The notes under the pieces were generated by a model that did no database searches, was not told the origin of the DNA, and saw nothing but the letters and a program-made list of their open reading frames with translations. 47,142 nt of DNA from a bacterium. Lineage in GTDB: Bacteria > Patescibacteriota > Microgenomatia > UBA1406 > GWC2-37-13. A program made the translations under genes and the position numbers. Positions 1 through 8,319 of this stretch are shown piece after piece. The stretch is from contig JAUSJK010000073.1 of the NCBI GenBank assembly GCA_030647255.1, positions 1-47,142 on the forward strand, given 5' to 3'. How positions within the stretch are numbered: the stretch's first letter is position 1; every line of letters begins with the position of its first letter.

Positions 1-11
1 AGAATATCAGA

Positions 12-93
12 GTATCAAGAAAATCAAGATAAAGAATATCTGATGATCAGATTATCTGATATTCTTCATCTGTTATTCTGATAATCTTGATAC
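12..93. repeat. Nested inverted repeat upstream of ndk
   Basis: The stretch holds nested inverted repeats. GTATCAAGA at 12-20 is matched by TCTTGATAC at 85-93, and inside it AGAATATC at 33-40 is matched by GATATTCT at 58-65. The words GATNATCTGAT and ATTCTGATAAT recur, so the DNA is self-similar. No gene was seen in bases 1-209. It may act as a terminator or be one of the self-similar intergenic word families seen elsewhere in the window. Confidence 0.55.
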
Positions 94-209
94 CCTAGAT
101 CAATTAGAGTACTTAGAAATTTGTGAATGCTACCTTATTACAAGTTCCATGTTACACGTTCCGTGTTCTATGCTATACTATTTTCGTCAATTATTATTTT
201 ATTTACTAT

Positions 210-788
210 ATGGAACAATCATTGGTTATTGTGAAACCTGACGGAGTCGTGCGCGGTCTAAACGGTGAGATTTTAAGAAGATTTGAGCAGGTTGGCCTCA
301 AAATGGTCGCTGCCAAAATGACCCGTGCTCCAAAAGAACTCGCTGAAAAACATTATCCGGCTGATAGAAAAGAACTCTGGGTAGGCATAGGTAATAAAAC
401 TCTTGAAAACTATCAGAAATATGGTGTCGATGCGAAAAAGGAATTAGGCACTGCTGACGCATATGAAATAGGCAAAATGGTCCGTGTATGGCTTCTCGAC
501 TACCTCATGGAGGGACCCGTCTTTGCCTTTGTTCTTGAAGGGCCTCATGCGGTCGAACTTGTCCGTAAACTATGTGGACACACACTGCCTTTGCTGTCTG
601 CTCCCGGAACCATCAGAGGAGATTTTTCTTATGACTCATCTTATTTAGCTAACAGCGCGAAACGGCCTATCAAAAATCTAATGCATGCTTCAGGCACAGT
701 CGAGGAAGCAACTTACGAAGTCAATCTATGGTTCAAAAAAGAAGAAGTCCAAACATATGAGAGAGTAGAAGAGAAGGCGATGAGATAA
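210..788 (+). CDS. ndk: Nucleoside diphosphate kinase, long form
   Basis: The 192-residue product transfers the gamma phosphate of ATP to other nucleoside diphosphates in the cytoplasm. The N-terminus reads MEQSLVIVKPDGVVRG, matching the family start, which is why the ATG at 210 is preferred over an in-frame ATG 87 bases upstream. PGTIRGDF is present, and the phospho-accepting histidine is H159 in NLMHASGT, where the usual motif is NxxHGSDS. The protein is about 50 residues longer than common bacterial Ndk (about 140), with extra sequence after EKHY (residues 45-95) and before the active-site His (140-155). Long Ndk forms occur in archaea and candidate phyla. A TATACT box lies about 32 bases before the ATG. 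Confidence in the function is high. Confidence 0.93.
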   Translation: MEQSLVIVKPDGVVRGLNGEILRRFEQVGLKMVAAKMTRAPKELAEKHYPADRKELWVGIGNKTLENYQKYGVDAKKELGTADAYEIGKMVRVWLLDYLMEGPVFAFVLEGPHAVELVRKLCGHTLPLLSAPGTIRGDFSYDSSYLANSAKRPIKNLMHASGTVEEATYEVNLWFKKEEVQTYERVEEKAMR

Positions 789-790
789 AG

Positions 791-864
791 TGCCCTCGAC
801 CCGAATTGAACGGATAGTCTTGCCCTTAGGACGGGCCTGCTTTATCCATTTAAGCTACGAGGGC
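791..864 (-). tRNA. tRNA-Arg (anticodon CCU)
   Basis: On the minus strand GCCCUCG pairs with CGAGGGC to form the acceptor stem. The D arm, a GUCCUAA anticodon loop and a T arm with loop UUCAAUU follow. Position 33 is U and the anticodon is CCU, reading AGG. The outermost anticodon-stem pair is a G.A mismatch. The discriminator is A and CCA is not encoded. The gene lies in the 112-base gap between ndk and the sortase gene, opposite to both. Confidence 0.9.
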
Positions 865-900
865 TTTCTTTCATATTATATCACCTGGTACAATATCTTC

Positions 901-1638
901 ATGCGACAGAAGCTTCAGGAACATCTTGACCTTATGCGCGCTAATGAGTATCTGAAGGTACTTACATTACGTACGATCGGAAACTTTCTAGTAATCTCTT
1001 CATTATTTATGATCGGAAAAACATTTTATCAGCCTGTGAAAGAAGAGGTGAGATATGCCTTCGATAAGACGTTTGCCAAAAAATATGTTGTTGCGGGAGA
1101 GAATACTGCTGAGAAAATAACGCGAGATTTTTCATCTACTCAGCCTCTCAGCGGCTTGGCTAAACTTCTTAACGTAAAACAACTTGAGGTCTTGACGCCG
1201 GCTGATCCTAACTACAGTATTGTCATACCTAAAATTGGTGCGAATTCAAGGATTATCCCAAACGTGAATCCTGCTGATGAAAAAGAGTATCTAGAGGTAC
1301 TAAAAAGAGGAGTGGCTCAGGCTTTGGGGACGGCTTTTCCCGGTGAAGGAGGGCATATGTTTCTTTTTGCCCATTCCACAGATTATTTTTGGAATGTGGG
1401 TACGTATAACGCCATTTTTTATCTTTTATATAAACTTGAAACAGGTGATGAAATAAATTTATTTTATAAAGGACAGAGATATGTGTATAAAGTGACGGGA
1501 AAAATAGAAGTAGATCCATCAGAGGTCCAGTATCTGACACGCAAAACAGACAGTGAATTTTTGACCCTACAGACGTGCTGGCCGCCGGGAACAACGCTCA
1601 AACGAATGCTTGTATTCGCAGAGAGAAAAATTGAATAA
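901..1638 (+). CDS. Sortase (class uncertain)
   Basis: The 245-residue protein has an N-terminal membrane segment (about residues 24-42) followed by an extracellular sortase domain. Sortases are cysteine transpeptidases that join surface proteins to the envelope or to each other. The catalytic set is visible: H158 in FAHSTD, C226 in LQTCWPPGT and R235 in LKRMLVF. The ATG at 901 is chosen because reading further upstream would run through tRNA-Arg, and because a TACAAT box (889-894, extended by TGG) ends six bases before it. No LPxTG substrate was recognised in the window, although several exported proteins at 41-47 kb are complete. The Asp-to-Thr spacing resembles class D/E-like sortases, but I do not assign a class. 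Confidence 0.88.
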   Translation: MRQKLQEHLDLMRANEYLKVLTLRTIGNFLVISSLFMIGKTFYQPVKEEVRYAFDKTFAKKYVVAGENTAEKITRDFSSTQPLSGLAKLLNVKQLEVLTPADPNYSIVIPKIGANSRIIPNVNPADEKEYLEVLKRGVAQALGTAFPGEGGHMFLFAHSTDYFWNVGTYNAIFYLLYKLETGDEINLFYKGQRYVYKVTGKIEVDPSEVQYLTRKTDSEFLTLQTCWPPGTTLKRMLVFAERKIE

Positions 1639-1652
1639 AAAAAATATTTCCC

Positions 1653-1882
1653 AAGGAACAGGTGTCAGAGTGGAAGGGATCCCGACAGCGCGGACGTCAT
1701 GAAGAAGTGATAAGGCTCGATACCGAATTTGCTTAGCTCCGTGAGTGTGCTCGTTCCTGCGCACCCCTCAAGTCGCCGCAAATTGGTATCTTCGCCTCTT
1801 TACAGAAGACACCATTCATGTAAAGGATGATGGAAGGAGCACTGGCGGGAAGGAGAACTCTGACAGAATCTGGAAAAAAACT
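1653..1882 (+). ncRNA. Structured RNA-like element, copy 1
   Basis: This 230-base non-coding stretch is repeated at 21282-21522, with only about three substitutions over the central 86 bases. It folds into a closing helix (1663-1671 with 1857-1865, nine pairs), a second helix (CCCGACAGCGC 1681-1691 with GCACTGGCGGG 1839-1849, nine of eleven canonical pairs), a long internal stem (1719-1732 with 1778-1790, 13 pairs and one bulged G) and a shorter hairpin near 1813-1832. Unpaired purine-rich pieces (GAAGAAG, GGAAGGAG, TAAAGG) favour the plus strand. I see none of the hallmark motifs of RNase P, tmRNA, SRP or 6S RNA. It lies between the convergent sortase and PEGA genes. The strand is tentative and the family is unknown to me. 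Confidence 0.7.
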
Positions 1883-1901
1883 AGATAATGAGAATTTACT
1901 T

Positions 1902-3110
1902 TTATTTTATCCCCACTAGGTACAGGTCTGGCCATTTGTTGATCTCGGGGTTCAGGTTTGTCAGTACGGCTATTTTTCCTTCATTGGTGACGGAGAAAAA
2001 AGTGTCTACAAACGGACCTGAATAAAGTGTCTGTTTATTTGAGCTATCATAGTCCATGACTGAGATACGCTTATTTTCTCTGAAAACTAATCTTTTAGAG
2101 TCCGTGTACCACTGTAGATTGAGTTCGTAGGGAAGATCTGTGTTTGGCGTAGTTTTCACAGGAAAATTTTTGTCTTCCTTTCGATCGTAGATATAGAATT
2201 GATTTTTTTGAAGAAGGCGTTCTTCTGAGGTTTGGTTTGTAGCGATGAGGCGTGGCGTGATAAGTACCGGGAGTTCGAGGGGCGATTCTGCCTGATAAAG
2301 AATCTTTGTCTCATCGGGAGAAAACGAGACGATGTGTAAAGAATTACTGGCTATCTTGACGAGCTCTTTAGGAAATGTTTCCAGAATTTTTTGCATATTT
2401 TTTTCTCTTTGTTTTTGCCAGGCTTCCAAAAGTGTAGTTTTAGATGTGGTTGTATCGAATAGATTGATATTTTCTTCGTCGAGCGTAAGGAGATAGCTTG
2501 GCTTTGTAAGGCCATCATCTATGGAAGAAAACTCAATAATCGCCTGCTTATAATCGGGTGAAAAAAATATCTCGGTGTCTTTAAGAGAATAAGGGAAAGG
2601 GAGGTTTTTTTTAAAAAGAACCGGTTTAAGTGGAGGAAGGAAGGATAAGGGTCTTTGAGTGGCCTCAAATAAATATATGCCGTCCGTCTCCGTATTGTCA
2701 CTTTCGGAAAAGAGAAGGTATTTGTCTGTCTGATCGACAGGAATAGCTTTGACGATACCCAAATTAGTGAGAGGCGAGAGTGAAGGATTGATAGGATAGA
2801 GAAGTGCCTCTGTAGATATCACCAGTTCTCCCCGAAGATTTATCTGTCTGGACCAGTTTGTATAACCCTCTTTTTTGACCTCTACTTGGTATGTGCCGGG
2901 CGGAAGAGTCAGGTTGATATCCGTTGCTCCTTTAAGAACTCCGTTGACATAGACTTTAGCCGCTTTGGGTGAAGAGCTTACCGCAATGATACCTGTTGAA
3001 GAAAGGGAACCGGTCTGAAAATCAGGCCGATATCCTCGGGCATACAGGATGATTCCCACGAGGACCCCTACGAATACGAAAACAAAAATAAATCGAATAA
3101 ACATGTTCAT
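1902..3110 (-). CDS. Membrane-anchored PEGA-domain protein
   Basis: The 402-residue protein has an N-terminal membrane anchor (about residues 4-23) and then a PEGA domain at about 43-100, with SSPKAAKVYVNG, LPPGTYQVEVKKEGY and a following W. The remaining 300 residues contain repeated short beta-strand stretches (for example FSPDETKILY and LQWYTDSKRLVF) that resemble a TolB/WD40-type propeller. PEGA domains are found in surface proteins and are thought to bind other envelope components; the exact role here is unknown. The gene converges on RNA-like element copy 1, and its start is 108 bases from the divergent mreB. The domain call is firm and the function is not. Confidence 0.8.
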   Translation of the reverse strand: MNMFIRFIFVFVFVGVLVGIILYARGYRPDFQTGSLSSTGIIAVSSSPKAAKVYVNGVLKGATDINLTLPPGTYQVEVKKEGYTNWSRQINLRGELVISTEALLYPINPSLSPLTNLGIVKAIPVDQTDKYLLFSESDNTETDGIYLFEATQRPLSFLPPLKPVLFKKNLPFPYSLKDTEIFFSPDYKQAIIEFSSIDDGLTKPSYLLTLDEENINLFDTTTSKTTLLEAWQKQREKNMQKILETFPKELVKIASNSLHIVSFSPDETKILYQAESPLELPVLITPRLIATNQTSEERLLQKNQFYIYDRKEDKNFPVKTTPNTDLPYELNLQWYTDSKRLVFRENKRISVMDYDSSNKQTLYSGPFVDTFFSVTNEGKIAVLTNLNPEINKWPDLYLVGIK

Positions 3111-3205
3111 ATGTGTCCGATGTAAATAGAAGTACTTTAATAGGTTTTTAATAGTATATGATATAGTTATTTGTTCTATTAATATACATTCACCACCGTA
3201 GGTAG

Positions 3206-3211
3206 TATACT
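3206..3211 (+). promoter_or_regulatory. -10 box of mreB
   Basis: TATACT is followed by seven bases and then the mreB ATG. No ribosome binding site lies between them, so transcription probably begins at or next to the start codon. A weak ATATAC sits 18 bases upstream in the -35 position. Confidence 0.5.
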
Positions 3212-3218
3212 ATGTTGT

Positions 3219-4229
3219 ATGTTTTTTCGCAAGAAAGTCGGTATTGATTTAGGTACTGCGAACACTCTGGTCTACGTTGCAAAAGAAGGCATTGTGCTCA
3301 ATGAGCCTACAGTCGTCGCATATTCGCTCGAAGACAAAAAAATACTCGCCGTCGGTGACGATGCGAAGGAAATGCTAGGGAGAACTCCCGGCACGATCGT
3401 CGCTTCCCGGCCAATGAAAGAAGGAGTTATTGCCGATTATACTACCACATCGGCCATGATTACTTATTTTCTGAAAAAAGCACTCAAAAAAAGAGTCCTA
3501 TGGCCTGAGGTGATGATCTCTATTCCCGGAGGTGCGTCACAGGTGGAAAAAAGAGCAGTGGTAGCGGCATGTAAACAAGCCGGAGCATCGGACGTATATC
3601 TTATTGAAGAACCGTTGGCCGCCGCTATAGGGGCGAAGATTCCTATCTCTCAACCATCGGGACATATGATTGTCAATCTGGGAGGAGGAACAGCGGAAAT
3701 TGGTGTTATTTCCTTAGGACAACTAGTCGTCTATAAAACAGTCCGGGTAGCGGGCACCCGTCTCGATGAAGCGATCATTCAACAGTTGAGAAAAAAACAC
3801 AACGTCATCGTTGGCGAACGGACGGCAGAAGATATAAAAATGAAGATAGGTAATGCGTTGGTTCAGGAAAAAGAAGGCTATGTCGAAAAAACTATGGAAG
3901 TAAAAGGAAGGGATTTTCAAACAGGTTTACCGAAAATTACCCTGATTGGTGAAAAAACGATCTCTGAAGCATTACAAAAACCACTCAAGCTTATTCTCGA
4001 AGGTATAAAAGAAGTTCTTTCACGTTGTCCGCCGGAACTGGCCGCTGATATTGTAGACAAGGGTATAGTCTTATCAGGTGGTACGGCACTTCTTTTTAAC
4101 ATAGACAGATTTATTACCTATTATACGGGTGTGCCTTCGTTTGTAGTCGAAGAGCCGCTTTTTTGTGTCATTCGCGGGGTTGGAGTAGCGATCGACAACC
4201 TGGATAGCTATAAGGAGGCTATAAAATAA
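3219..4229 (+). CDS. mreB: Rod shape-determining protein MreB
   Basis: MreB is a bacterial actin that polymerises under the membrane and guides cell wall synthesis. The 336-residue product has the actin-fold nucleotide motifs: GIDLGTANTLVY (phosphate 1, residues 8-19), VNLGGGTAEIGVIS (phosphate 2) and GIVLSGGTALL (adenosine site). ISIPGGASQVEKRAV and LIEEPLAAAIGA are also typical. Length matches the family (about 330-350). It stands alone, without mreC or mreD next to it, and is divergent from the PEGA gene. The start is supported by MFFRKKVGIDLGT and the -10 box just upstream. Confidence 0.95.
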   Translation: MFFRKKVGIDLGTANTLVYVAKEGIVLNEPTVVAYSLEDKKILAVGDDAKEMLGRTPGTIVASRPMKEGVIADYTTTSAMITYFLKKALKKRVLWPEVMISIPGGASQVEKRAVVAACKQAGASDVYLIEEPLAAAIGAKIPISQPSGHMIVNLGGGTAEIGVISLGQLVVYKTVRVAGTRLDEAIIQQLRKKHNVIVGERTAEDIKMKIGNALVQEKEGYVEKTMEVKGRDFQTGLPKITLIGEKTISEALQKPLKLILEGIKEVLSRCPPELAADIVDKGIVLSGGTALLFNIDRFITYYTGVPSFVVEEPLFCVIRGVGVAIDNLDSYKEAIK

Positions 4230-4535
4230 AGAGGAAAGATCGTCAGACCGTTCTAATGGCTTAAAAGGGTGTTGATTATGCCATTTAAAACCTATAGTTT
4301 TTTATTAAAATATAAACAAAGTTAAGTAAAAAAGCTTTTAAGAAAGACAACAAAAATATTAGATCCTGTAATAATATTACAGATTATATACAATTTTAAT
4401 TTATAATATTGATGTTTATATTGAAATAATAATCTATTATCTGTTCAATAAAAATATACAAAATAACAATTTAATATAAGAATAATAAAATATATAATAA
4501 CATTATAGTATAAGCCTATAAAATTTAACTCAACT
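4230..4535. other. AT-rich spacer after mreB
   Basis: About 300 bases with long A/T runs and no plausible gene. An AATGGC/GCCATT inverted repeat (about 4253-4290), followed by a T-rich stretch, could be the mreB terminator, although its loop is long. A TATAGT box about 30 bases before the next gene is the only promoter-like sequence noticed. Confidence 0.5.
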
Positions 4536-5291
4536 ATGCTCGGAATATCATTGAGATCAGAGAGAAAAAAAGATATCCTAGATAAAATTATAAAGAACAT
4601 CAAAGGACAGGGGGAATTTATACATATTGTATCTGTAAATCCGGAAAATCTGGTTGTCGCCGATAAGAATGAGAAGTTTAAAAAGGTTATCCAGACAGCC
4701 CAAATCCATATTATTGACGGCATAGGGATTGTCATAGCAGGCCGATTGCTTGGTGAACAGGCAGGAGAGAGGGTAGGGGGTGTGGACTTAATGAGAGACA
4801 TCGTTAAATTGGCCGACAGACTGCCCTTAAGAATAGTGCTAATCGGAGGTAGCTCAAATTTAGCAAATAAGCTTGCCGAGTGCTACTCTCACAAATATCC
4901 AGCTTCACAATTTAAAGGTATAGAAGGCATACGAAATATTCTATCGGTCAAAAAAGAAGAAGAGGAGGGGATTTTCTCCATAGTCGCCCGTCTGATGCCC
5001 CACATAGTATTTGTCGCTTTTGGTTCGCCGGAGCAAGAGATGTGGATAGACCGTCACAAGGAGAAGTTCCAAGGGATGGTCTGTATGGGAGTGGGCGGAG
5101 CGTTTGATTATCTTTCCGGTTCGGTACCGCGTGCACCTCAGATTATCCGACGTGTCGGACTTGAGTGGTTATTTCGACTCATCGTTCAACCCTGGAGATG
5201 GAAACGTCAGCTGAGGTTGATTGAGTTTATGTGGCTCGTGATGAGGGAGAAGATCTATCAAAGTAGCAAGGCAATAGGTAACATGAAGTAG
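4536..5291 (+). CDS. WecG/TagA/CpsF family glycosyltransferase (GT26)
   Basis: The family moves N-acetylmannosamine or a related sugar to an undecaprenyl-linked acceptor during teichoic acid or polysaccharide assembly at the inner face of the membrane. The 251-residue protein shows the family blocks: VSVNPENLVVA, IIDGIGIVIAGR, RVGGVDLM, IVLIGGSS, IVFVAFGSPEQEMWI, MGVGGAFDYLSGSVPRAP and a C-terminal LEWLFRLIVQPWRWKR. Length is normal. A palindromic repeat follows 14 bases after its stop. The acceptor and donor sugars cannot be read from the sequence. Confidence 0.9.
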   Translation: MLGISLRSERKKDILDKIIKNIKGQGEFIHIVSVNPENLVVADKNEKFKKVIQTAQIHIIDGIGIVIAGRLLGEQAGERVGGVDLMRDIVKLADRLPLRIVLIGGSSNLANKLAECYSHKYPASQFKGIEGIRNILSVKKEEEEGIFSIVARLMPHIVFVAFGSPEQEMWIDRHKEKFQGMVCMGVGGAFDYLSGSVPRAPQIIRRVGLEWLFRLIVQPWRWKRQLRLIEFMWLVMREKIYQSSKAIGNMK

Positions 5292-5305
5292 AACTTCCTT
5301 ATTAT

Positions 5306-5409
5306 GTCATCCTGGCTTGTCCAGGATCGTAGTTAATTCTTTTCACAACGATTCTGGAGTCGTCGCAATTCACAGTGAGCTTGCCGAACTGCTCCTCCCC
5401 AGAATGACG
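5306..5409. repeat. Palindromic intergenic element, copy 1
   Basis: The element begins GTCATCCTGG and ends CCAGAATGAC, so its tips are near-perfect inverted repeats. Inside are an ATCCTGG/CCAGGAT hairpin, a linker with CGTAGTTAATT and ACAACG, and an ATTCTGG/CCAGAAT hairpin with a variable middle. The same architecture recurs five more times in the window. It fills the gap between the GT26 and nucleotidyltransferase genes and has no coding potential. Confidence 0.85.
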
Positions 5410-5447
5410 GTATGTTGGCTTCTAACTTCCATGTTACAATAAGAGCC

Positions 5448-6353
5448 ATGGAAAAAGATATTCTCCACGTTATACACTATTTCTCTCTTTTTTCCTACCC
5501 GCCTACATTTGAAGATATTCACATGTTCTTGTCTCGACGTACTACTACGCACGCTCTCATACTGAAGCTAGATCAACTTGTGAAGAAAAGAAAGATTATA
5601 AGGAAAAGGCTAAAGATCGGTCAACTTTTCACTTTTAACTCTCAATTTTCAACTGATATATATACTCTCCCCCAGTATAGTATTTTTTTGAAAAGTGTAC
5701 ATAAAAAAATGCTGTTATCACAGTCTAAACTGCATAAAGTTCGTCTGTATTTGCGACTCCTTTCTTTTGTTCCCCAAATAAAACTTGTAGGAATATCAGG
5801 GAGTTTGGCCATGATGAATGCTCAAAAGGATGATGATATTGACCTTTTTATCATATCATCTATTGGAAAAATGTGGACCGCCCGGTTTATTGCAACATGT
5901 TTAGCTCTAGGAATGGGGATGAAAAGAAAAAGGGGAGTGCTATACGCTCGGGATAAAGTCTGTTTGAATCTTGTTTTCGACGTAAGCGATCTTACTATAC
6001 CGAAAAGTAAGCGTTCGGAATATACCGCGCACGAAGTTCTGCAGATGAAACCTATAATAAATAAGTCATCTGTATATGATAAATTTATATGGGATAACCG
6101 ATGGGTAGTGAGGTTCTTTCCCAACCAAAAGGGGAGAATAGAGACGTACGCGAGGAGCGTCAAGAAAAAGTATCCTTTCAAAGAATCGGTCATGACTCAC
6201 AGATCAAAACTGATCATGATGGATGTTATAGAAAAAGTTCTTCGTAAGGCGCAACTGTATTTTATACACAGACATACTACTACAGAAAGGATCAGTGAGA
6301 CTCAACTTTGGTTTCATCCGGATGACTTTCAGAAAAAATTGAGTGTAAAATAA
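5448..6353 (+). CDS. Nucleotidyltransferase-fold protein
   Basis: The 301-residue protein carries a pol-beta type nucleotidyltransferase signature, GISGSLAMMNAQKDDDIDLF (about residues 119-138), with the GS pair and the DxD metal ligands. Its substrate is unknown. The N-terminal 60 residues look like a winged-helix segment (FSYPPTFEDIHMFL...). The ATG at 5448 is chosen because a TACAAT box (5435-5440) ends seven bases before it. The next gene starts four bases after the stop, so the two are probably one operon. Codons around 5628-5665 (LFTFNSQFSTD) are made of a CTTTTAACTCTCAATTTTCA-like word also seen in intergenic DNA. Confidence 0.65.
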   Translation: MEKDILHVIHYFSLFSYPPTFEDIHMFLSRRTTTHALILKLDQLVKKRKIIRKRLKIGQLFTFNSQFSTDIYTLPQYSIFLKSVHKKMLLSQSKLHKVRLYLRLLSFVPQIKLVGISGSLAMMNAQKDDDIDLFIISSIGKMWTARFIATCLALGMGMKRKRGVLYARDKVCLNLVFDVSDLTIPKSKRSEYTAHEVLQMKPIINKSSVYDKFIWDNRWVVRFFPNQKGRIETYARSVKKKYPFKESVMTHRSKLIMMDVIEKVLRKAQLYFIHRHTTTERISETQLWFHPDDFQKKLSVK

Positions 6354-6357
6354 TAAA

Positions 6358-7974
6358 ATGAGGAAAAAACTGCTTCCCTATAGAACTCACGTTCTCATAT
6401 TATTTCTTCTTGTCTCTGTAGCCTATTTCGGAGTAGCCGATAATGGCTTCCTAGCTGATGATGTTGGAGGAGTCATAGGTAATCCTCATATAGGTGACTT
6501 GAGATTCGTATTTACTCATCCTTTTACATTTGTCCAGCCGCTTATCTACTTTATTTTGTATTCGGTGGGCGGCCGAAACCCTGTTGTATTTCATCTTTTC
6601 AATGTGTGTGTCCATATGGTAAATACTTTGCTCATTTACTTCATCATTTTTCGGATGGACAAAAGAAAAAAAATTGCTTTTTTTACCGCGGCACTTTTTG
6701 CAGTCCATCCTATATTGACAGAGTCCGTCACTTGGATCTCGGGCGGCCCGTATACAGTCTATACCATGTTTCTTCTCGCGGCATTTCTTGCGTATCTTCA
6801 CTCATTTAAAAATAAATTACTCTATCTGTTTTCTATATTGTTTTTTTTATTGGGACTTGAAGTATCGGAGAAAGCGGTTGCTTTTCCTTTTATACTGACA
6901 CTTTATTATCTACTATTTGAAAGAACACATAAATCTTGGCGATACATACTACCTTATTGGGTGATAACTTTCATTGGAGTAGGAATTTACCTTACTCAAA
7001 TAGGCGATCGATTTGCGGCGTTTAAAAGGCAATTTGCAAGTGGTACTTCATGGAGAAATCCTACTTTTTATCTTCCTATGGCGATAACTTCATATATTCA
7101 ACTCATTTTAGTACCTCGGGTTCTCACGTTGTATCATTCGGAACGGGTGGGAGATATAGAATACTGGGTGCGAGTTATGGCGTTTATAGGGTTTGTAGGG
7201 ATGATAGTATGGACTTTAATAAAAAAACAGAGACTCCTTTTTTTCTGGCTGATGTTTTTTGTGCTGTCTCTTTTACCGACAATCACTCCGTTGAGAATTG
7301 CGTCAATTACAGCTGAACGCTACGTCTATTTGGGATCCGTAGGAATTATCTACACTTTGGTCTGGGGAATAGAGTGGCTATCAAGAAAAATAAAAGTAAA
7401 ATGGCTGGATTATATCGTGATCTCGGTTATAGTTGTCTTATTTATCATGCGGACAATTTCCCGGAATGCCGATTGGAAAGACGAAGTGTCATTTTGGACA
7501 AGTACGAGCGTATCGTCTCCTTATAGTTTTCAGGCGCATGCGAATTTAGGTCGTCTCTATCTTGACAAAGGAGAGATGACAAAAGCGGCGGATGAATTCG
7601 AAAAAACAGTCGCGTTAAAACCCGATTTTGCCGAGGTACATTACAACTTGGGATATATTTATAGACAGTTGGGTATGGCGGATAAGTCTCTCGAACACTA
7701 TGGACTCGCCGTCAAGTACCAGCCGGCTATGGGAAAAGCGTATCAGAATATGAGCGCTATATACTTTATGATAAAAGATTATGCCATGGCGGAAAAAAGC
7801 GCTCTATTTGCGATAAAGTACGCCGAAAAAGAAAACCCCATTCTCTACTTAAACCTTGGGTATATCTACATGGGTGAAAATAAAAAGGACGAGGCGATAA
7901 GTACCTTCAAAAAACTTCTACGGATAGACCCTACAAACGAAGGTGTGAAACAAACTCTGAAGACGTTGGAGTGA
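6358..7974 (+). CDS. Polytopic membrane protein with C-terminal TPRs (TMTC-like)
   Basis: The 538-residue protein has about ten membrane segments in residues 1-365 and about four tetratricopeptide repeats in 385-538 (for example AHANLGRLYLDKGEMTKAADE and ILYLNLGYIYMGENKKDEA). The membrane part has an early acidic loop, FLADDVGG, and an AVHPILTESVTWISG segment typical of TMTC/PMT-type lipid-sugar-dependent glycosyltransferases. I infer transfer of a sugar to exported proteins, but no substrate can be named. It follows the nucleotidyltransferase gene by four bases. Confidence 0.75.
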   Translation: MRKKLLPYRTHVLILFLLVSVAYFGVADNGFLADDVGGVIGNPHIGDLRFVFTHPFTFVQPLIYFILYSVGGRNPVVFHLFNVCVHMVNTLLIYFIIFRMDKRKKIAFFTAALFAVHPILTESVTWISGGPYTVYTMFLLAAFLAYLHSFKNKLLYLFSILFFLLGLEVSEKAVAFPFILTLYYLLFERTHKSWRYILPYWVITFIGVGIYLTQIGDRFAAFKRQFASGTSWRNPTFYLPMAITSYIQLILVPRVLTLYHSERVGDIEYWVRVMAFIGFVGMIVWTLIKKQRLLFFWLMFFVLSLLPTITPLRIASITAERYVYLGSVGIIYTLVWGIEWLSRKIKVKWLDYIVISVIVVLFIMRTISRNADWKDEVSFWTSTSVSSPYSFQAHANLGRLYLDKGEMTKAADEFEKTVALKPDFAEVHYNLGYIYRQLGMADKSLEHYGLAVKYQPAMGKAYQNMSAIYFMIKDYAMAEKSALFAIKYAEKENPILYLNLGYIYMGENKKDEAISTFKKLLRIDPTNEGVKQTLKTLE

Positions 7975-8049
7975 TATATTACTAAAGTCCACCTCAGAGG
8001 TAAGTTTGAGGTTGGTATGAAGGGATAATCAAGCAGGGGGTGTTTGAGT

Positions 8050-8286
8050 TTAGAAAAAATGTTTGTTCATGAAGGCTCTGCCTGATCCAGATTTGAGATA
8101 CTTCTCAAATTTAAAAGCAGTATGCTCTTCTTGGAAAGCAAAATAGGCATATAGTTTTATAGGTAAACGTTTTTTGGTTGCTTGAATATAGCCTAAAGAA
8201 TGTCTTTTGATTCTATCTTTTAAATCATTAGTCCCACCAACGTAAGTTCCTTTATCGTTACAAAGTAAGACATAAACGTAGAACAT
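8050..8286 (-). CDS. GIY-YIG domain protein (UvrC-like small endonuclease)
   Basis: The 78-residue protein is essentially a single GIY-YIG nuclease domain: FYVYVLLCNDKGTYVGGTNDL, R25 in DRIKRH and E in FKFEKYLKSG. The second half of the signature is YVG where many homologues have YIG. Small solitary GIY-YIG proteins are common in candidate phyla and are often linked to DNA repair or mobile DNA; the target is unknown. A TATAAT box lies nine bases before the ATG. It sits beside a 31-bp tandem repeat and tRNA-Ser. Confidence 0.8.
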   Translation of the reverse strand: MFYVYVLLCNDKGTYVGGTNDLKDRIKRHSLGYIQATKKRLPIKLYAYFAFQEEHTAFKFEKYLKSGSGRAFMNKHFF

Positions 8287-8319
8287 ACCAATCTAATTAT
8301 ATCCAATCTCTCTGAAATT

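Noticed and set aside
790-900. Longer sortase reading frame beginning at 790
   Set aside because: It would translate through tRNA-Arg on the opposite strand, while the ATG at 901 has a -10 box six bases upstream and a normal N-terminal anchor.
1653-1882. Candidate RNase P, tmRNA, SRP or 6S RNA
   Set aside because: CAGAATCTGG and GGAAGGAGCA recall pieces of RNase P and SRP RNA, but the required partners are absent: no GAGGAAAGUCC strand for RNase P P4, no GGAA tetraloop with the AGCAG asymmetric loop of SRP, no tRNA-like ends or tag frame of tmRNA, and no open central bubble of 6S.
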